This document shows positions 15,618 to 24,361 of a DNA stretch of 35,697 bases, piece by piece. Under the pieces are notes generated by a model. The model was not told where the DNA came from, searched no databases, and saw only the letters and a list, made by a program, of their open reading frames with translations. The stretch lies in contig CAYOSH010000038.1 in the NCBI GenBank assembly GCA_964406575.1, positions 1-35,697 on the forward strand, written 5' to 3'. This DNA comes from WTAW01 sp964406575 (GTDB lineage: Bacteria > Acidobacteriota > Aminicenantia > Aminicenantales > Aminicenantaceae). Within the stretch, counting starts at the first letter, position 1. Every line of letters begins with the position of its first letter. The translations under genes were made by a program, and so were the position numbers.

Positions 15618-18353
15618 TTAAAACTCCAGTTTTAATCCTAGCTGCAGGCTTATTGGATCAGGGAGATCCGATTGTTCATTGAAAGTATCACGCCACATAT
15701 TGTTAGAGCGCCAGGATCTGAATGTAGCGTCATTGGTGGCATTGAAAAGATCGAGCATAACTTTAAGCTTCCAGGATTCTTGAAATACGAAGGTTTTCTG
15801 CGCTCTTAGATTTAGCGTATAGAATGACGGATATCTTCTTTCACCCCTTGGTTCTGCTATAATCTCCCGCCGTCCCTGCTCAAGATCGAAAACCCTTACC
15901 AGAGCCGGACGTGGGCGACCAGCCTGGTAAGTGAAGTAGGCACTGAAGAAAATATCCCATGGCAAGTTATAGCCACCCGAGAATTTAACGACCCACCTTT
16001 TGTCATGTTGCAGGTCCCCTTTTGCGTTAATCAGATCATTGGGATCCAACCCAAAGTTTCCAGCGTAACTCGTCAAATTGTGTTGGCTTGTTGATTTTGC
16101 CACCATATTCAAACCGGTCGAATGACTCCACGTGATAGAAGCGTTTATCATCCAGTTTCGTGAATACCTCTTGTCGAAAGTAAGAATGAGAGCATCGTAT
16201 TTTTGGCCATAACCTTCTGGATTCGTCTGCCAGGTTTCCGGATAAGGACCTGTTCTGTTGAAGACCGTATATGTTTGGCCATTATCAGGAGACACTCTTT
16301 GCACTTGCTCGTATTCCGTATTTCTCCCCTCCCAGCCAATGCTATTCCCTTCGGTTTTATGCATGTAAATGGCTCCCGCCGAAAAGTCAAAAATAAGCTC
16401 CCTCTCTAAACTGATGAACAGTTGCTGAGCATAGGGATTCTTTATTTTCGGGTCCATGATATAGCCTATTTCTCCGGGGGCATAATCAATGAGCTCCCAT
16501 TCTTCAATCTCCCAGTCCCACCAATACATATACCAATCTGTATATCCGGGGCCTGGCCAAGCAAAGTTTGAAATATGCATGGCATCATAATAGCGGCCAA
16601 AATTAGCTTTGAGCATAGTTTTTCCATCTGGAGTCAACTGGAAAGCTAGGCCGATTCGGGGAGAAAAGATATTCCAGGTTATTAGATCATCTATTCTCGG
16701 GGCATTTTCACTGGTTTTTTCCCATCCATCCAATAGAGGAAGAGCAGGATAGGTGGCTTTCTGGTGGTCAAATCTTAATCCAAAATTGACTGTCAGCCTG
16801 TCTCCGATGCTGACAGAATCATCCAAGAAAGTCCCGATTTTATCTACTATTCCACCGTACGAGTATTGTTGCTGTACGTATAGATAATAGGGTTCGCCGT
16901 AATAATCTACGTAATAACCCCCTCCAGGGTAGCCTCCCATGGCTTTCAAGCTTCCTCTATTGTATTGAATCCCAATTTTGAAGTCGTGATCTACTCCTAA
17001 AAAATCCTCGGCAAAATGGGAGAAGCCGGCATTAACTTGATGGGTGTTTATATCCCATTTGCCCGACCAAGATGGGGCATTGGACAGCACACCCGTCGCA
17101 TCATCAAGATGGGGTCTTTTGTTGAGATCAGCGCCGGCTATTGGAACATCGTAGTGATCAGGGCTCCACCATCCGGAATATTTAATGTCAAAAAAGGAAT
17201 TAGTGCTAGCCAGCCAGGTATATCGTACGTTCCAAATATAAGTCTGTACGACTTCTTTAATCACTGTTTCAGGCAAGTTCCACGGGTCAGGAACCTCACC
17301 AAAATCTTCGTTTTCGTAAGCGAAACTGGCCACAATTTTATGCTGATTGTTAATATTGGAACTCAATTTAAAAAAACCTTCGTCCTGTATGTCTTTCGCT
17401 ACATAATCTGGATCCCCCTGCCACTCTGAAGTTTTATTTCTTCGTATATTGAAATTACCAAAAAACCAAAGTTTGTCCTTTACGATGGGGCCGCCTAAAG
17501 ACAATGACACGTCATATGTATACCACCGCTTGAAGGACTCACTCATTTCTGGATCAGGATTATTGTCTCCGGTTGTAGCATCATTTTGTCCATAAAAGGA
17601 TAAAGACCCTGAAAATTTATTTCCTCCCGATTTTGTGACAATATTAATCACAGCACCCGTTATCAATCCATATTCGGCAGCAGCGCCTATCCCTGAGACT
17701 TCAACTTCCTCGAAAATATCTTGATTGGGATTGGTCCAGGGGATACCTAATTCAGGGCTAGTCTGGTCAACACCATCAAAATAAAAGGCATTTCCTTCAA
17801 CTCCCGAACCAGCAAAAGACCACCTTAATGCTCCGGATTCATTTAGAGACAGCATACCTGGGGCTTGTTTTACAATATCAGCAAAGGAATGACGTCCAGC
17901 GGGAACATTTTCCAAATCTTCTGTGGTGAAATTCGACGAAATCCCCGACTTCTTAACATCAATAATTGGACTTTCGGCAATAACGTCGACAGTTTCCTCA
18001 ACTCTCGCTTGTTGGAGCGTTATGTTGAGGGTAACAGTTGTATTTATAGTCACTTTGATATTTTTTGCTTCGGTTCTTTGAAAACCATCTAAATTAAAAA
18101 CCAATTTGTAAATGCCGGGCGATAAATTGCTGAACCGGAATGAACCTTTATTTGATGTAATAGCTGATTGCATTCCCATTGCGGCTAGGCTTGTCGCTTC
18201 GACTGTTACTCCCGGGAGAGGCAGGCCTTCATTATCTATGACGACTCCTTCTATCTTCCCTGTAATAATTTGCCCAAAAGAAAAGCTTGCAGCAAATATC
18301 ATGAGAAATAGAGATGCAAACAATATGTGAGATGGATTTTTGTTAGTTTTCAT
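15618..18353 (-). CDS. TonB-dependent outer membrane receptor, Oar-like
   Basis: 911 residues. A signal peptide ends near FSFGQ (about residue 28). A carboxypeptidase-regulatory-like Ig domain (about 29-115, GVVIDNEGLPLPGVTVEA) is followed by a plug domain (about 125-245, DLENVPAGRHSFADIVKQAP) and a beta-barrel to the end. The protein ends in an aromatic residue (LGLKLEF), as outer-membrane barrels do. The architecture matches the large Oar-like receptors of Acidobacteriota and relatives, which import large or complex ligands with TonB energy. It is the first gene of the nine-gene operon, behind a strong AAAGGAGG ribosome binding site and the promoter at 18550-18579. The downstream peptidases suggest a peptide ligand. 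No SusD-like partner is present. Confidence 0.92.
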   Translation of the reverse strand: MKTNKNPSHILFASLFLMIFAASFSFGQIITGKIEGVVIDNEGLPLPGVTVEATSLAAMGMQSAITSNKGSFRFSNLSPGIYKLVFNLDGFQRTEAKNIKVTINTTVTLNITLQQARVEETVDVIAESPIIDVKKSGISSNFTTEDLENVPAGRHSFADIVKQAPGMLSLNESGALRWSFAGSGVEGNAFYFDGVDQTSPELGIPWTNPNQDIFEEVEVSGIGAAAEYGLITGAVINIVTKSGGNKFSGSLSFYGQNDATTGDNNPDPEMSESFKRWYTYDVSLSLGGPIVKDKLWFFGNFNIRRNKTSEWQGDPDYVAKDIQDEGFFKLSSNINNQHKIVASFAYENEDFGEVPDPWNLPETVIKEVVQTYIWNVRYTWLASTNSFFDIKYSGWWSPDHYDVPIAGADLNKRPHLDDATGVLSNAPSWSGKWDINTHQVNAGFSHFAEDFLGVDHDFKIGIQYNRGSLKAMGGYPGGGYYVDYYGEPYYLYVQQQYSYGGIVDKIGTFLDDSVSIGDRLTVNFGLRFDHQKATYPALPLLDGWEKTSENAPRIDDLITWNIFSPRIGLAFQLTPDGKTMLKANFGRYYDAMHISNFAWPGPGYTDWYMYWWDWEIEEWELIDYAPGEIGYIMDPKIKNPYAQQLFISLERELIFDFSAGAIYMHKTEGNSIGWEGRNTEYEQVQRVSPDNGQTYTVFNRTGPYPETWQTNPEGYGQKYDALILTFDKRYSRNWMINASITWSHSTGLNMVAKSTSQHNLTSYAGNFGLDPNDLINAKGDLQHDKRWVVKFSGGYNLPWDIFFSAYFTYQAGRPRPALVRVFDLEQGRREIIAEPRGERRYPSFYTLNLRAQKTFVFQESWKLKVMLDLFNATNDATFRSWRSNNMWRDTFNEQSDLPDPISLQLGLKLEF

Positions 18354-18710
18354 TGTTCCTCCTTTAGAAGATTGATTTTTTTAAAATTTATAAACTACTG
18401 ACAGTCAAAATATTGATAGATTAATACTCTATCCTCCTTCAAATCTGTATAAAGCCCATTCTAAATTCATCTCGCCAAATGCACTCAAAGAAAAGTTACT
18501 CGTGAGACCGTATTGTTAATTGCCCTCATATTTTATAGCCTTACTGAAAATAATATGGACCATAAATCCTAAATGTCAAGAAATATTCTAAAAATCGAAA
18601 TAGTATTTATAATTTAGACTATAATATGTTCAATTATATAATAATAGTGTTTTTAATTGTTTAATTGTTTACTTGCTAATTTTATCTATTTTGGCTATCA
18701 TAAGCTCATT
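18354..18710. other. Divergent control region between receptor operon and Lrp/AsnC gene
   Basis: 357 bp without a gene, very AT-rich on the right side. It holds the minus-strand promoter listed separately. For the plus-strand regulator gene, TTTAGA (18613-18618), 18 bp and TATAAT (18637-18642) is a possible but weak promoter; another TATAAT is at 18620-18625 without a good -35. Lrp-type regulators often bind such AT-rich divergent regions. No clear long palindrome was found. Confidence 0.5.
18550..18579 (-). promoter_or_regulatory. Sigma70-type promoter of the receptor/peptidase operon
   Basis: On the minus strand TTGACA (18579-18574), an 18-bp spacer and TATTAT (18555-18550). The implied leader before the receptor start at 18353 is about 190 nt, long enough for further control. 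It lies about 130 bp from the start of the divergent Lrp/AsnC gene, so that regulator could bind between the two. Confidence 0.6.
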
Positions 18711-19154
18711 ATGATAGATGAATTGGATAAAAAAATTTTAAATGCATTAAACAATAATGCACGGATGAGCTTTCGTCAGGTGGCCAAGAATCTCGGAATC
18801 TCACCCGCAACTCTCCACAACAAAGTAAAGAAGCTTGAAAATTCAGGAGTATTAAAAGGATATATTCCTCTGATCGACACAGAATCTGTCGGATATAATT
18901 TGATGGCTATCATTGGCCTTCGTGTGAAACAAGAAAAAGATATCGAGGTCCAGGAGTCAATCTCCAAACTTACTCAAGTGGGAGCCATTTATGAAATAAC
19001 CGGCGATTGGGATCTAATTCTCATATGTTATTTTAAGGGGCGAAAAGATCTCACGTATTTTCTGAAGAAAAGCCTCCCATTATCAAATATAGAACGGGCT
19101 ATTACTCATCTTGTCCTGAATGTTGTCAAGGAAGAGAAGCGGATCCCCGTCTAA
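18711..19154 (+). CDS. Lrp/AsnC-family transcriptional regulator
   Basis: From ATG 18711 the product has 147 residues, the normal size of the family. The N-terminal winged helix-turn-helix (about 5-50: DELDKKIL, SFRQVAKNLGISPATLHNKV) is followed by the effector-binding RAM domain (about 65-140), with the GDWDLILI strand that usually lines the amino-acid site. An in-frame TTG at 18657 would add 18 residues unlike the family, so I chose the ATG, though it lacks a visible Shine-Dalgarno sequence. It is transcribed away from the receptor operon and is its obvious candidate regulator, probably sensing an amino acid released or imported by it. Whether it activates or represses cannot be read here. 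Confidence 0.9.
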   Translation: MIDELDKKILNALNNNARMSFRQVAKNLGISPATLHNKVKKLENSGVLKGYIPLIDTESVGYNLMAIIGLRVKQEKDIEVQESISKLTQVGAIYEITGDWDLILICYFKGRKDLTYFLKKSLPLSNIERAITHLVLNVVKEEKRIPV

Positions 19155-19221
19155 TTTTCCTTGTTAGCGGCAAGCATGACCAAATCTCTGATGCTATAAA
19201 TACGCAAAAGCTTTATTGACT

Positions 19222-19267
19222 GATCAGATTGTGTGGTTGAGAAAACCGTGAGAAAAGCTGGACGGGC
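19222..19267 (+). repeat. 46-bp imperfect inverted repeat, right copy
   Basis: Matches the reverse complement of 1798-1843 with three mismatches (19255, 19256, 19258). It lies in the 267-bp gap between the Lrp/AsnC gene and the GWxTD gene. No other copy was noticed in the window. Confidence 0.85.
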
Positions 19268-19421
19268 ATGGTAAATCCTAATCTGACCAATCGGGCCGTC
19301 ATTCGACACGGTTTAGAGCTGCTTTCAAAGAATGTTGACTATTATTTTTTCTTGAACTTTTGTATCATGAATTTGAAGCGTCTATCATGAGGTCAATCCT
19401 TTTTGAGTCTGAGTCACTGAA

Positions 19422-21476
19422 ATGAGAACGAAATACATTTTGATCCTCCTCACTCTTTTACTCCTTTATTCCCCCCTAACGATTGCCCAGAAAAAGTCTC
19501 CTAAAGACCTTCCTCCCATCTTCAAGAAATGGCTAGAGGAAGAAGTCGTCTATATCATCACTTCGCTTGAAAAGGACGTTTTTCTCCAACTTGACTCAGA
19601 TAGAGAGCGCGAGCTTTTTATCGAAGCGTTCTGGAAACACAGGGATCCCACTCCTGGCACGCCTAAAAATGAGTTCAAAGAAGAACACTATCGACGGATC
19701 CAGTATGCCAACTCTACATTAGGAAGATCCGCACCTATTCCGGGGTGGAAAACCGACCGGGGTCGGTTTTATATTCTTCTCGGAGAGCCTCGGGACATCG
19801 AGAGGTTTTCAGGAGAAGCAGAGATCTATAATACAGAGGTTTGGTTTTACCAAGGTTTAGCCACGTATGGTCTGCCAGCTGGCTTTTATCTCGTTTTTTA
19901 CCAAAAAGGAGGCTCAGGAGACTATGTCCTCTACAGTCCTATATCGGACGGTCCACAGGCTCTGTTGACCTCTTATTTTGGAGACCAAGCCAATTACCTC
20001 CAGGCCTACAGGAAGTTGAAGCAAGTCAGTCCCAACCTGGCTCAAGTCTCCATGTCTCTCATTCCGGGAGAGTCCAGCCGATTCGGACGGCCAACTTTGG
20101 CTTCGGATCTCCTTCTTAACAGCATCCAGGCTCTTCCTGAAAAAGAAGTCAAGGATATATACGCACAAAAATTTCTGATGTACAAAGATGTCATAGAAGT
20201 GGAATACACGGCTAACTATATGCCCAGTGATTCCATTGTTTGCGTGTTTAAAGATAGTCCTGATGAGTATTTCGTCCACTATTCCATAGAGATCAACAGA
20301 TTTTCAGTTCATGCTTATGAAGACAAATACACAACTAACTTGAAGATCAACGGCCAAATTACGGATTTAGAAGGGAAAACGATCTATCAGTACGAGGATT
20401 CCATTCCCATAGAACTCACTGAAGACCAACTACACAGTATTACCTACAAGCCCTTTGACCTATACGATATGTTTCCCCTGGTTCCCGGGTCCTTCAAGTT
20501 CTCGGTGCTGCTGAAGAACGAAGCCTCTCAGGAATTCACATCATTAGAAAGGGAGATAATCATTCCTGAAGACGAACCCAATCCTCGGTTGAGCCAACTT
20601 CTATTGGGCTACCAACAGGAAACGAATACATCCCCGAACCTCAAGCCATTCAAACTGGGAGATCACCAGGTGTTGTTTCAGCCAAATCAGATTTTTCTCC
20701 TGAAGGATCACATTTTTTTGTTCTTCCAAATCCTGGGTGCGGGTCCAGAACTCAAAGCCAACAGCAGTCTCTTTTATGATATTTCCAAGCAGGAGGAGCC
20801 TCTCCTTTCCTATAAGAAAAAAGTCAGTGAATACGGGACAGACTTAGGCATCACCGAAGAATTTTCCCTGGAAAATCTTTCTCCCGGAACGTATTGGCTG
20901 ACGGTGACGCTAAAGAATGGCGATCGAATTCTGGATACAAAAAAAGAACATTTCGATATAACGCCGGTTGCGAATTTTCCGAGACCCTGGGTGTTTTCAA
21001 AGACTCTGCATCCTTCCTCTCATCCTTCCTATGCCTCTATTCTCGGTAAACAGTATTACAGCCAGGGGAAAACTGAAAAATCCCTCTCCTATCTGGAGAG
21101 AGCTTTTCACAGCGAGCCAAATTCACAGGATTATGCTATTGCACTGGCCCGCGTCTTTTTAAGTAGTGGCTATGCCGAAAAAGCAAAAACAATACTGCTC
21201 CCCTTCCGGAAATTACCCACACCTCGATATGAAACCTATCTTTTTTTGGGTCAAGCTTACCTGAATCTCGGGGAATACGACCTCGCCATCTCTGTGTTGA
21301 GCGATGCCGCCACCCACTACGGTATGAATATCCCTATCCTCAATGCACTCGGCGAGTGTTATTTCAGGTTGGGAAACAAAGAAGAAGCTCTTGCTGCTTG
21401 GAACAAATCTCTGGAAATGAATCCGGAGCAACAGGAGCTCAAGGCAAAAGTGAAATCCCTGACGAAGAATCCTTGA
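19422..21476 (+). CDS. Secreted GWxTD-domain protein with C-terminal TPR repeats
   Basis: 684 residues. A signal peptide (MRTKYILILLTLLLLYSPLTIAQ) is followed by the GWxTD domain, with the name motif GWKTD at 108-112 and the flanking FWKHRDPTPGTP and GRFYILLGEP blocks. The middle part (about 230-520) is predicted beta-rich and is not recognised beyond the family. The C-terminus (about 535-680) holds three to four TPR-like helix pairs (GKQYYSQGKTEKSLSYLERA, LGQAYLNLGEYDLAISVL, LGECYFRLGNKEEALAAWNK). GWxTD proteins are abundant in Acidobacteriota, Aminicenantes and relatives, and their role is unknown. The TPRs suggest a scaffold for protein partners in the periplasm. It stands alone on the plus strand and ends 13 bp from a convergent pseudogene. 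Confidence 0.88.
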   Translation: MRTKYILILLTLLLLYSPLTIAQKKSPKDLPPIFKKWLEEEVVYIITSLEKDVFLQLDSDRERELFIEAFWKHRDPTPGTPKNEFKEEHYRRIQYANSTLGRSAPIPGWKTDRGRFYILLGEPRDIERFSGEAEIYNTEVWFYQGLATYGLPAGFYLVFYQKGGSGDYVLYSPISDGPQALLTSYFGDQANYLQAYRKLKQVSPNLAQVSMSLIPGESSRFGRPTLASDLLLNSIQALPEKEVKDIYAQKFLMYKDVIEVEYTANYMPSDSIVCVFKDSPDEYFVHYSIEINRFSVHAYEDKYTTNLKINGQITDLEGKTIYQYEDSIPIELTEDQLHSITYKPFDLYDMFPLVPGSFKFSVLLKNEASQEFTSLEREIIIPEDEPNPRLSQLLLGYQQETNTSPNLKPFKLGDHQVLFQPNQIFLLKDHIFLFFQILGAGPELKANSSLFYDISKQEEPLLSYKKKVSEYGTDLGITEEFSLENLSPGTYWLTVTLKNGDRILDTKKEHFDITPVANFPRPWVFSKTLHPSSHPSYASILGKQYYSQGKTEKSLSYLERAFHSEPNSQDYAIALARVFLSSGYAEKAKTILLPFRKLPTPRYETYLFLGQAYLNLGEYDLAISVLSDAATHYGMNIPILNALGECYFRLGNKEEALAAWNKSLEMNPEQQELKAKVKSLTKNP

Positions 21477-21489
21477 TCCGTAGCGCCGT

Positions 21490-21868
21490 TTATATTTTCC
21501 CTAATTTCCTTTTAAAGTGCTTGATGAGGTCAGGCTTGGAGACCTTGCCCATCGCATTTTTTGGCATCTCTTTCAAGATCATATAACTTTTTGGAATTTT
21601 GTATTTGGCCAAACGATCTTTGACCCAAAGATGCAAAAGATCTAAATTTATATCTTGTTCGCTCTTCAGCACCAAAGCCGCACACACTCTTTGCCCCCAA
21701 TCCGGATCAACGAGGCCGATCACGGCACAATCCTTGATGGCGGGATAGGACCGGAGCACATCTTCGATCTCCAGCGCCTATACCTTATATCCTCCTGTTT
21801 TGATGATATCCACAGACTTGCGGCCGAGGATGCGGTACAAGCCCTTCTTTAAAACAGCGCACAATATC
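21490..21868 (-). pseudogene. 3' fragment of an ACSF3/MatB-like acyl-CoA synthetase gene
   Basis: The minus strand encodes the C-terminal domain of an AMP-forming acyl-CoA synthetase: GRKSVDIIKTGGYKV, then ALEIEDVLRSYPAIKDCAVIG, DPDWGQRVCAALVL and a final NAMGKVSK with the acyl-transfer lysine. It resembles malonyl-CoA synthetases of the ACSF3/MatB type. Between GYKV and ALEIE a TAG (21780-21778) stands where the family has serine, consistent with a TCG to TAG change. Upstream, DIVRCFKEG reads in another frame, so there is also a frameshift near 21842-21850. Homology then stops at about 21868, directly against the permease gene. The N-terminal three quarters are missing, so the gene is dead. 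A 90-residue frame starting inside it is not a real gene. Confidence 0.82.
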
Positions 21869-21871
21869 AAT

Positions 21872-22834
21872 TTATGCGAGTTTGCGATGACGGATGCGGT
21901 CAACAGCTACGGCGATAATGATCACTCCTCCGGTGACGATCTGGGTCACCCATGTCGGCCATCCCATCAGCTGACAGCCCGTACGGATGACCGTCATGAT
22001 CACAGCTCCGATCAAACTGCCAAAGACGGATCCTTCACCTCCGGATAGACTCCCCCCTCCTATGACAACAGCCGCAATAACCTCCAGCTCCAGCCCCACA
22101 GCACCCGTTGGATCGCCCTGTTCCTGGTAAGACATGAGCATCAGCCCCGCCAGTCCAGAAAATGCACCAGCCGTGGCATACACCACTACCTTGACTCTCT
22201 CCACAGCCACTCCACAGAGCCTTGCCGTCTGTTCATTCGAGCCTACGGCAAAGATGTGCCGGCCCAAGCGTGTGTATTTGAGAAGGCCGGCAACGAATAC
22301 TGCAAGGCCTATCATAAGCCACCCACCAGGAGGGATAAGCTGCCATCTTTTGTCGGCAGGAAGAGATGCCAGAAGATCGCTCAACCATGTGGAGCCGACA
22401 TCGATAGGCATGCTGCTGGATAGCCCCTTGGCAAAACCACGCACGATCAACAGTGTTCCCAGAGTGACGATAAACGGCACGAGTCTGAGCCTCGTGATCA
22501 ATGACCCATTGATCATCCCCCAGACAAGACCGGCAATAATCCCTCCACATGCCGCAAGGAATGGATTCATGCCGAATGACTCCATCAGAAGGGCGACAAC
22601 GACAGAACCAAATGCTATGATCGAGCCTGCAGAGAGGTCTATCCCTCCTGCGATGATCACTAAAGTCATCCCGATCGCGGCAACACCTACGATGACGGAC
22701 TGCTGAATAATAGTCTCGAGAGCCGTGAATGTGACAATGCGTGGATTGAGGAAAGCAAAAAAAGCATAGACGAGGATCAAGGCTAAAAAAGGGCCGAATC
22801 TGTTCAGCAATCGCAACATTTTTGATGAATTCAA
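21872..22834 (-). CDS. Sugar ABC transporter permease, RbsC-like (CUT2 family)
   Basis: 320 residues with about nine to ten hydrophobic segments over the whole length. GGIDLSAGSIIAFGSVVVAL (about 63-82) and the late GGGSLSGGEGSVFGSLIGA (about 246-264) are hallmarks of the BPD_transp_2 / RbsC family. It forms the membrane channel of a CUT2 importer with the ATPase and lipoprotein genes just upstream. The start is 4 bp after the ATPase stop, so the genes are translationally linked. It is the last gene of the sugar cluster; beyond its stop the DNA switches at once to an acyl-CoA synthetase fragment, with no terminator visible. Confidence 0.92.
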   Translation of the reverse strand: MNSSKMLRLLNRFGPFLALILVYAFFAFLNPRIVTFTALETIIQQSVIVGVAAIGMTLVIIAGGIDLSAGSIIAFGSVVVALLMESFGMNPFLAACGGIIAGLVWGMINGSLITRLRLVPFIVTLGTLLIVRGFAKGLSSSMPIDVGSTWLSDLLASLPADKRWQLIPPGGWLMIGLAVFVAGLLKYTRLGRHIFAVGSNEQTARLCGVAVERVKVVVYATAGAFSGLAGLMLMSYQEQGDPTGAVGLELEVIAAVVIGGGSLSGGEGSVFGSLIGAVIMTVIRTGCQLMGWPTWVTQIVTGGVIIIAVAVDRIRHRKLA

Positions 22835-22838
22835 TTTT

Positions 22839-24350
22839 TTACTCCCCCTGACCTGTCGCTGCCCTCATGAGGATCTCTTCATTCAGTTCATTCACTGGTC
22901 TGGGAGAGCTGAGTTGGCCCCGGCACATCACCGCAATCCGGTCACACACACCGAGAAGCTCGGGGAAGTAGCTGCTGGTCATCAGTATGGCCTTGGGTGG
23001 TTGGCTGGGCTCTGTTGAAGAGGATGTTAAGGCGTCAATGATCTGATAAATCTTTGCCTTAGCGGCCACATCAATGCCCCGGGTGGGTTCATCGAGCAGG
23101 AACACATCCACATCCTTTTCCAACAATCGCGCGAGGGCGATCTTCTGTTGATTTCCGCCTGATATATCTTCGACTCTCTGGGTGGGTCCTTGACACCGGA
23201 TGTCCAGACGTTCGATCCATTTCTGTGCGGCAGTATGTTGGCGTCTCGGCCTGATCAACCCCCAGCGGCCGAAATGATCCAGGTTGGTCATTGTGACGTT
23301 GTCCGCAAGGTCCATCTGGAGGATCAGGCCTTCGTCTTTGCGGTTTTCGCTGAGAAATCCCACTCCCTGCATCCACCTCTTTACCGGAGATGCAGGACCC
23401 ATGTAGATCCCAATCTTGATCTCGCCCCTGCGCACAGGCTCTAACCCGAAAATGACACGGAGAAGCTCTGTTCTCCCCGCACCCACGAGTCCAGCGATCC
23501 CAAGAACCTCTCCTTGGTGAAGGGTGAGGCTCGCAGATTCGGGCTTGGCTATGCCAGCTAAATCCCGTATCTCCAAGACGGGTTTTCCCCGCATGCGCAG
23601 CGAGTGAGGGTACATCTCACTGACTTCCCGTCCCACCATCAAGCGGACGATGTCTTCCGACCGGGTTGCCTGTGCATCCCGTATCCCCATGACTTCCCCG
23701 TCTCGCAAGACAGTGACGCGGTCGGCAACACTCTGAACTTCTTCCAAAAAATGGGAGATGTACACGATGGCCAATTCCTGTTTTTTAAGCTCCGTGATGA
23801 TTTCAAAAAGTCTCTCCGTATCTTGCTGATTGAGAGTGCTTGTGGGCTCATCAAAAACCAGGGCCTGGCAGCCCAAGGTGAGGGAACGCGCGATCTCAAC
23901 GATCTGCTGCTCGCTGATGGACAGTTCGGCGACTGTTCTGTCTGGCTTGATCTCAGGATGTCCCAAACGCTCAAGTGCAGCAAGAGCTGTCCTTCTCACC
24001 TGTTTTTGGTAGATGATCCCGAATGTCGCCGGCTCTAACCCCAAAAGGATATTCTCCTCGACAGTGAGATGTGGAGCTAGCGTCAACTCTTGGTAGATCA
24101 TACCGACTCCCCTCCGTCTTGCCTCAAGTGGGTCGCGAGGCTGATAAGGCTGTCCGTCGAGTGACATGTGGCCTTTGTCTGGAGGATACACTCCGGAGAG
24201 AACTTTCATCAGAGTGCTCTTCCCAGCCCCATTTTCACCCACAAGGGCATGAACTTCACCGGCCATCACTTTGAAATCCACGCCATTGAGTGCAACAGTG
24301 GCACCAAATCGCTTATGAATGCCACACATATCGAGGTAAGGAAGAGCCAT
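22839..24350 (-). CDS. Sugar ABC transporter ATP-binding protein, RbsA-like, two nucleotide-binding domains
   Basis: From ATG 24350 the product has 503 residues, the usual size of RbsA/MglA proteins. The first domain has Walker A GENGAGKST (38-46), signature LSISEQQ and Walker B LVFDEPTS. The second has the degenerate Walker A GLVGAGRTELLR, signature ISGGNQQK and Walker B VFLLDEPTRGID. The degenerate second site is normal in this family. An upstream in-frame TTG at 24380 would overlap the binding-protein gene; the ATG has AGGA just before it and gives the conserved start, so I chose it. It energises import through the permease encoded 4 bp downstream. Confidence 0.93.
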   Translation of the reverse strand: MALPYLDMCGIHKRFGATVALNGVDFKVMAGEVHALVGENGAGKSTLMKVLSGVYPPDKGHMSLDGQPYQPRDPLEARRRGVGMIYQELTLAPHLTVEENILLGLEPATFGIIYQKQVRRTALAALERLGHPEIKPDRTVAELSISEQQIVEIARSLTLGCQALVFDEPTSTLNQQDTERLFEIITELKKQELAIVYISHFLEEVQSVADRVTVLRDGEVMGIRDAQATRSEDIVRLMVGREVSEMYPHSLRMRGKPVLEIRDLAGIAKPESASLTLHQGEVLGIAGLVGAGRTELLRVIFGLEPVRRGEIKIGIYMGPASPVKRWMQGVGFLSENRKDEGLILQMDLADNVTMTNLDHFGRWGLIRPRRQHTAAQKWIERLDIRCQGPTQRVEDISGGNQQKIALARLLEKDVDVFLLDEPTRGIDVAAKAKIYQIIDALTSSSTEPSQPPKAILMTSSYFPELLGVCDRIAVMCRGQLSSPRPVNELNEEILMRAATGQGE

Positions 24351-24361
24351 GATTCCTGATT

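Noticed and set aside
21778..21780. In-frame TAG in the acyl-CoA synthetase fragment as a pyrrolysine or other recoding site, prompted by the MttB-family gene
   Set aside because: The position is a plain serine in the family, the gene is truncated and frameshifted, and no pylTSBCD genes are seen. Decay explains it.
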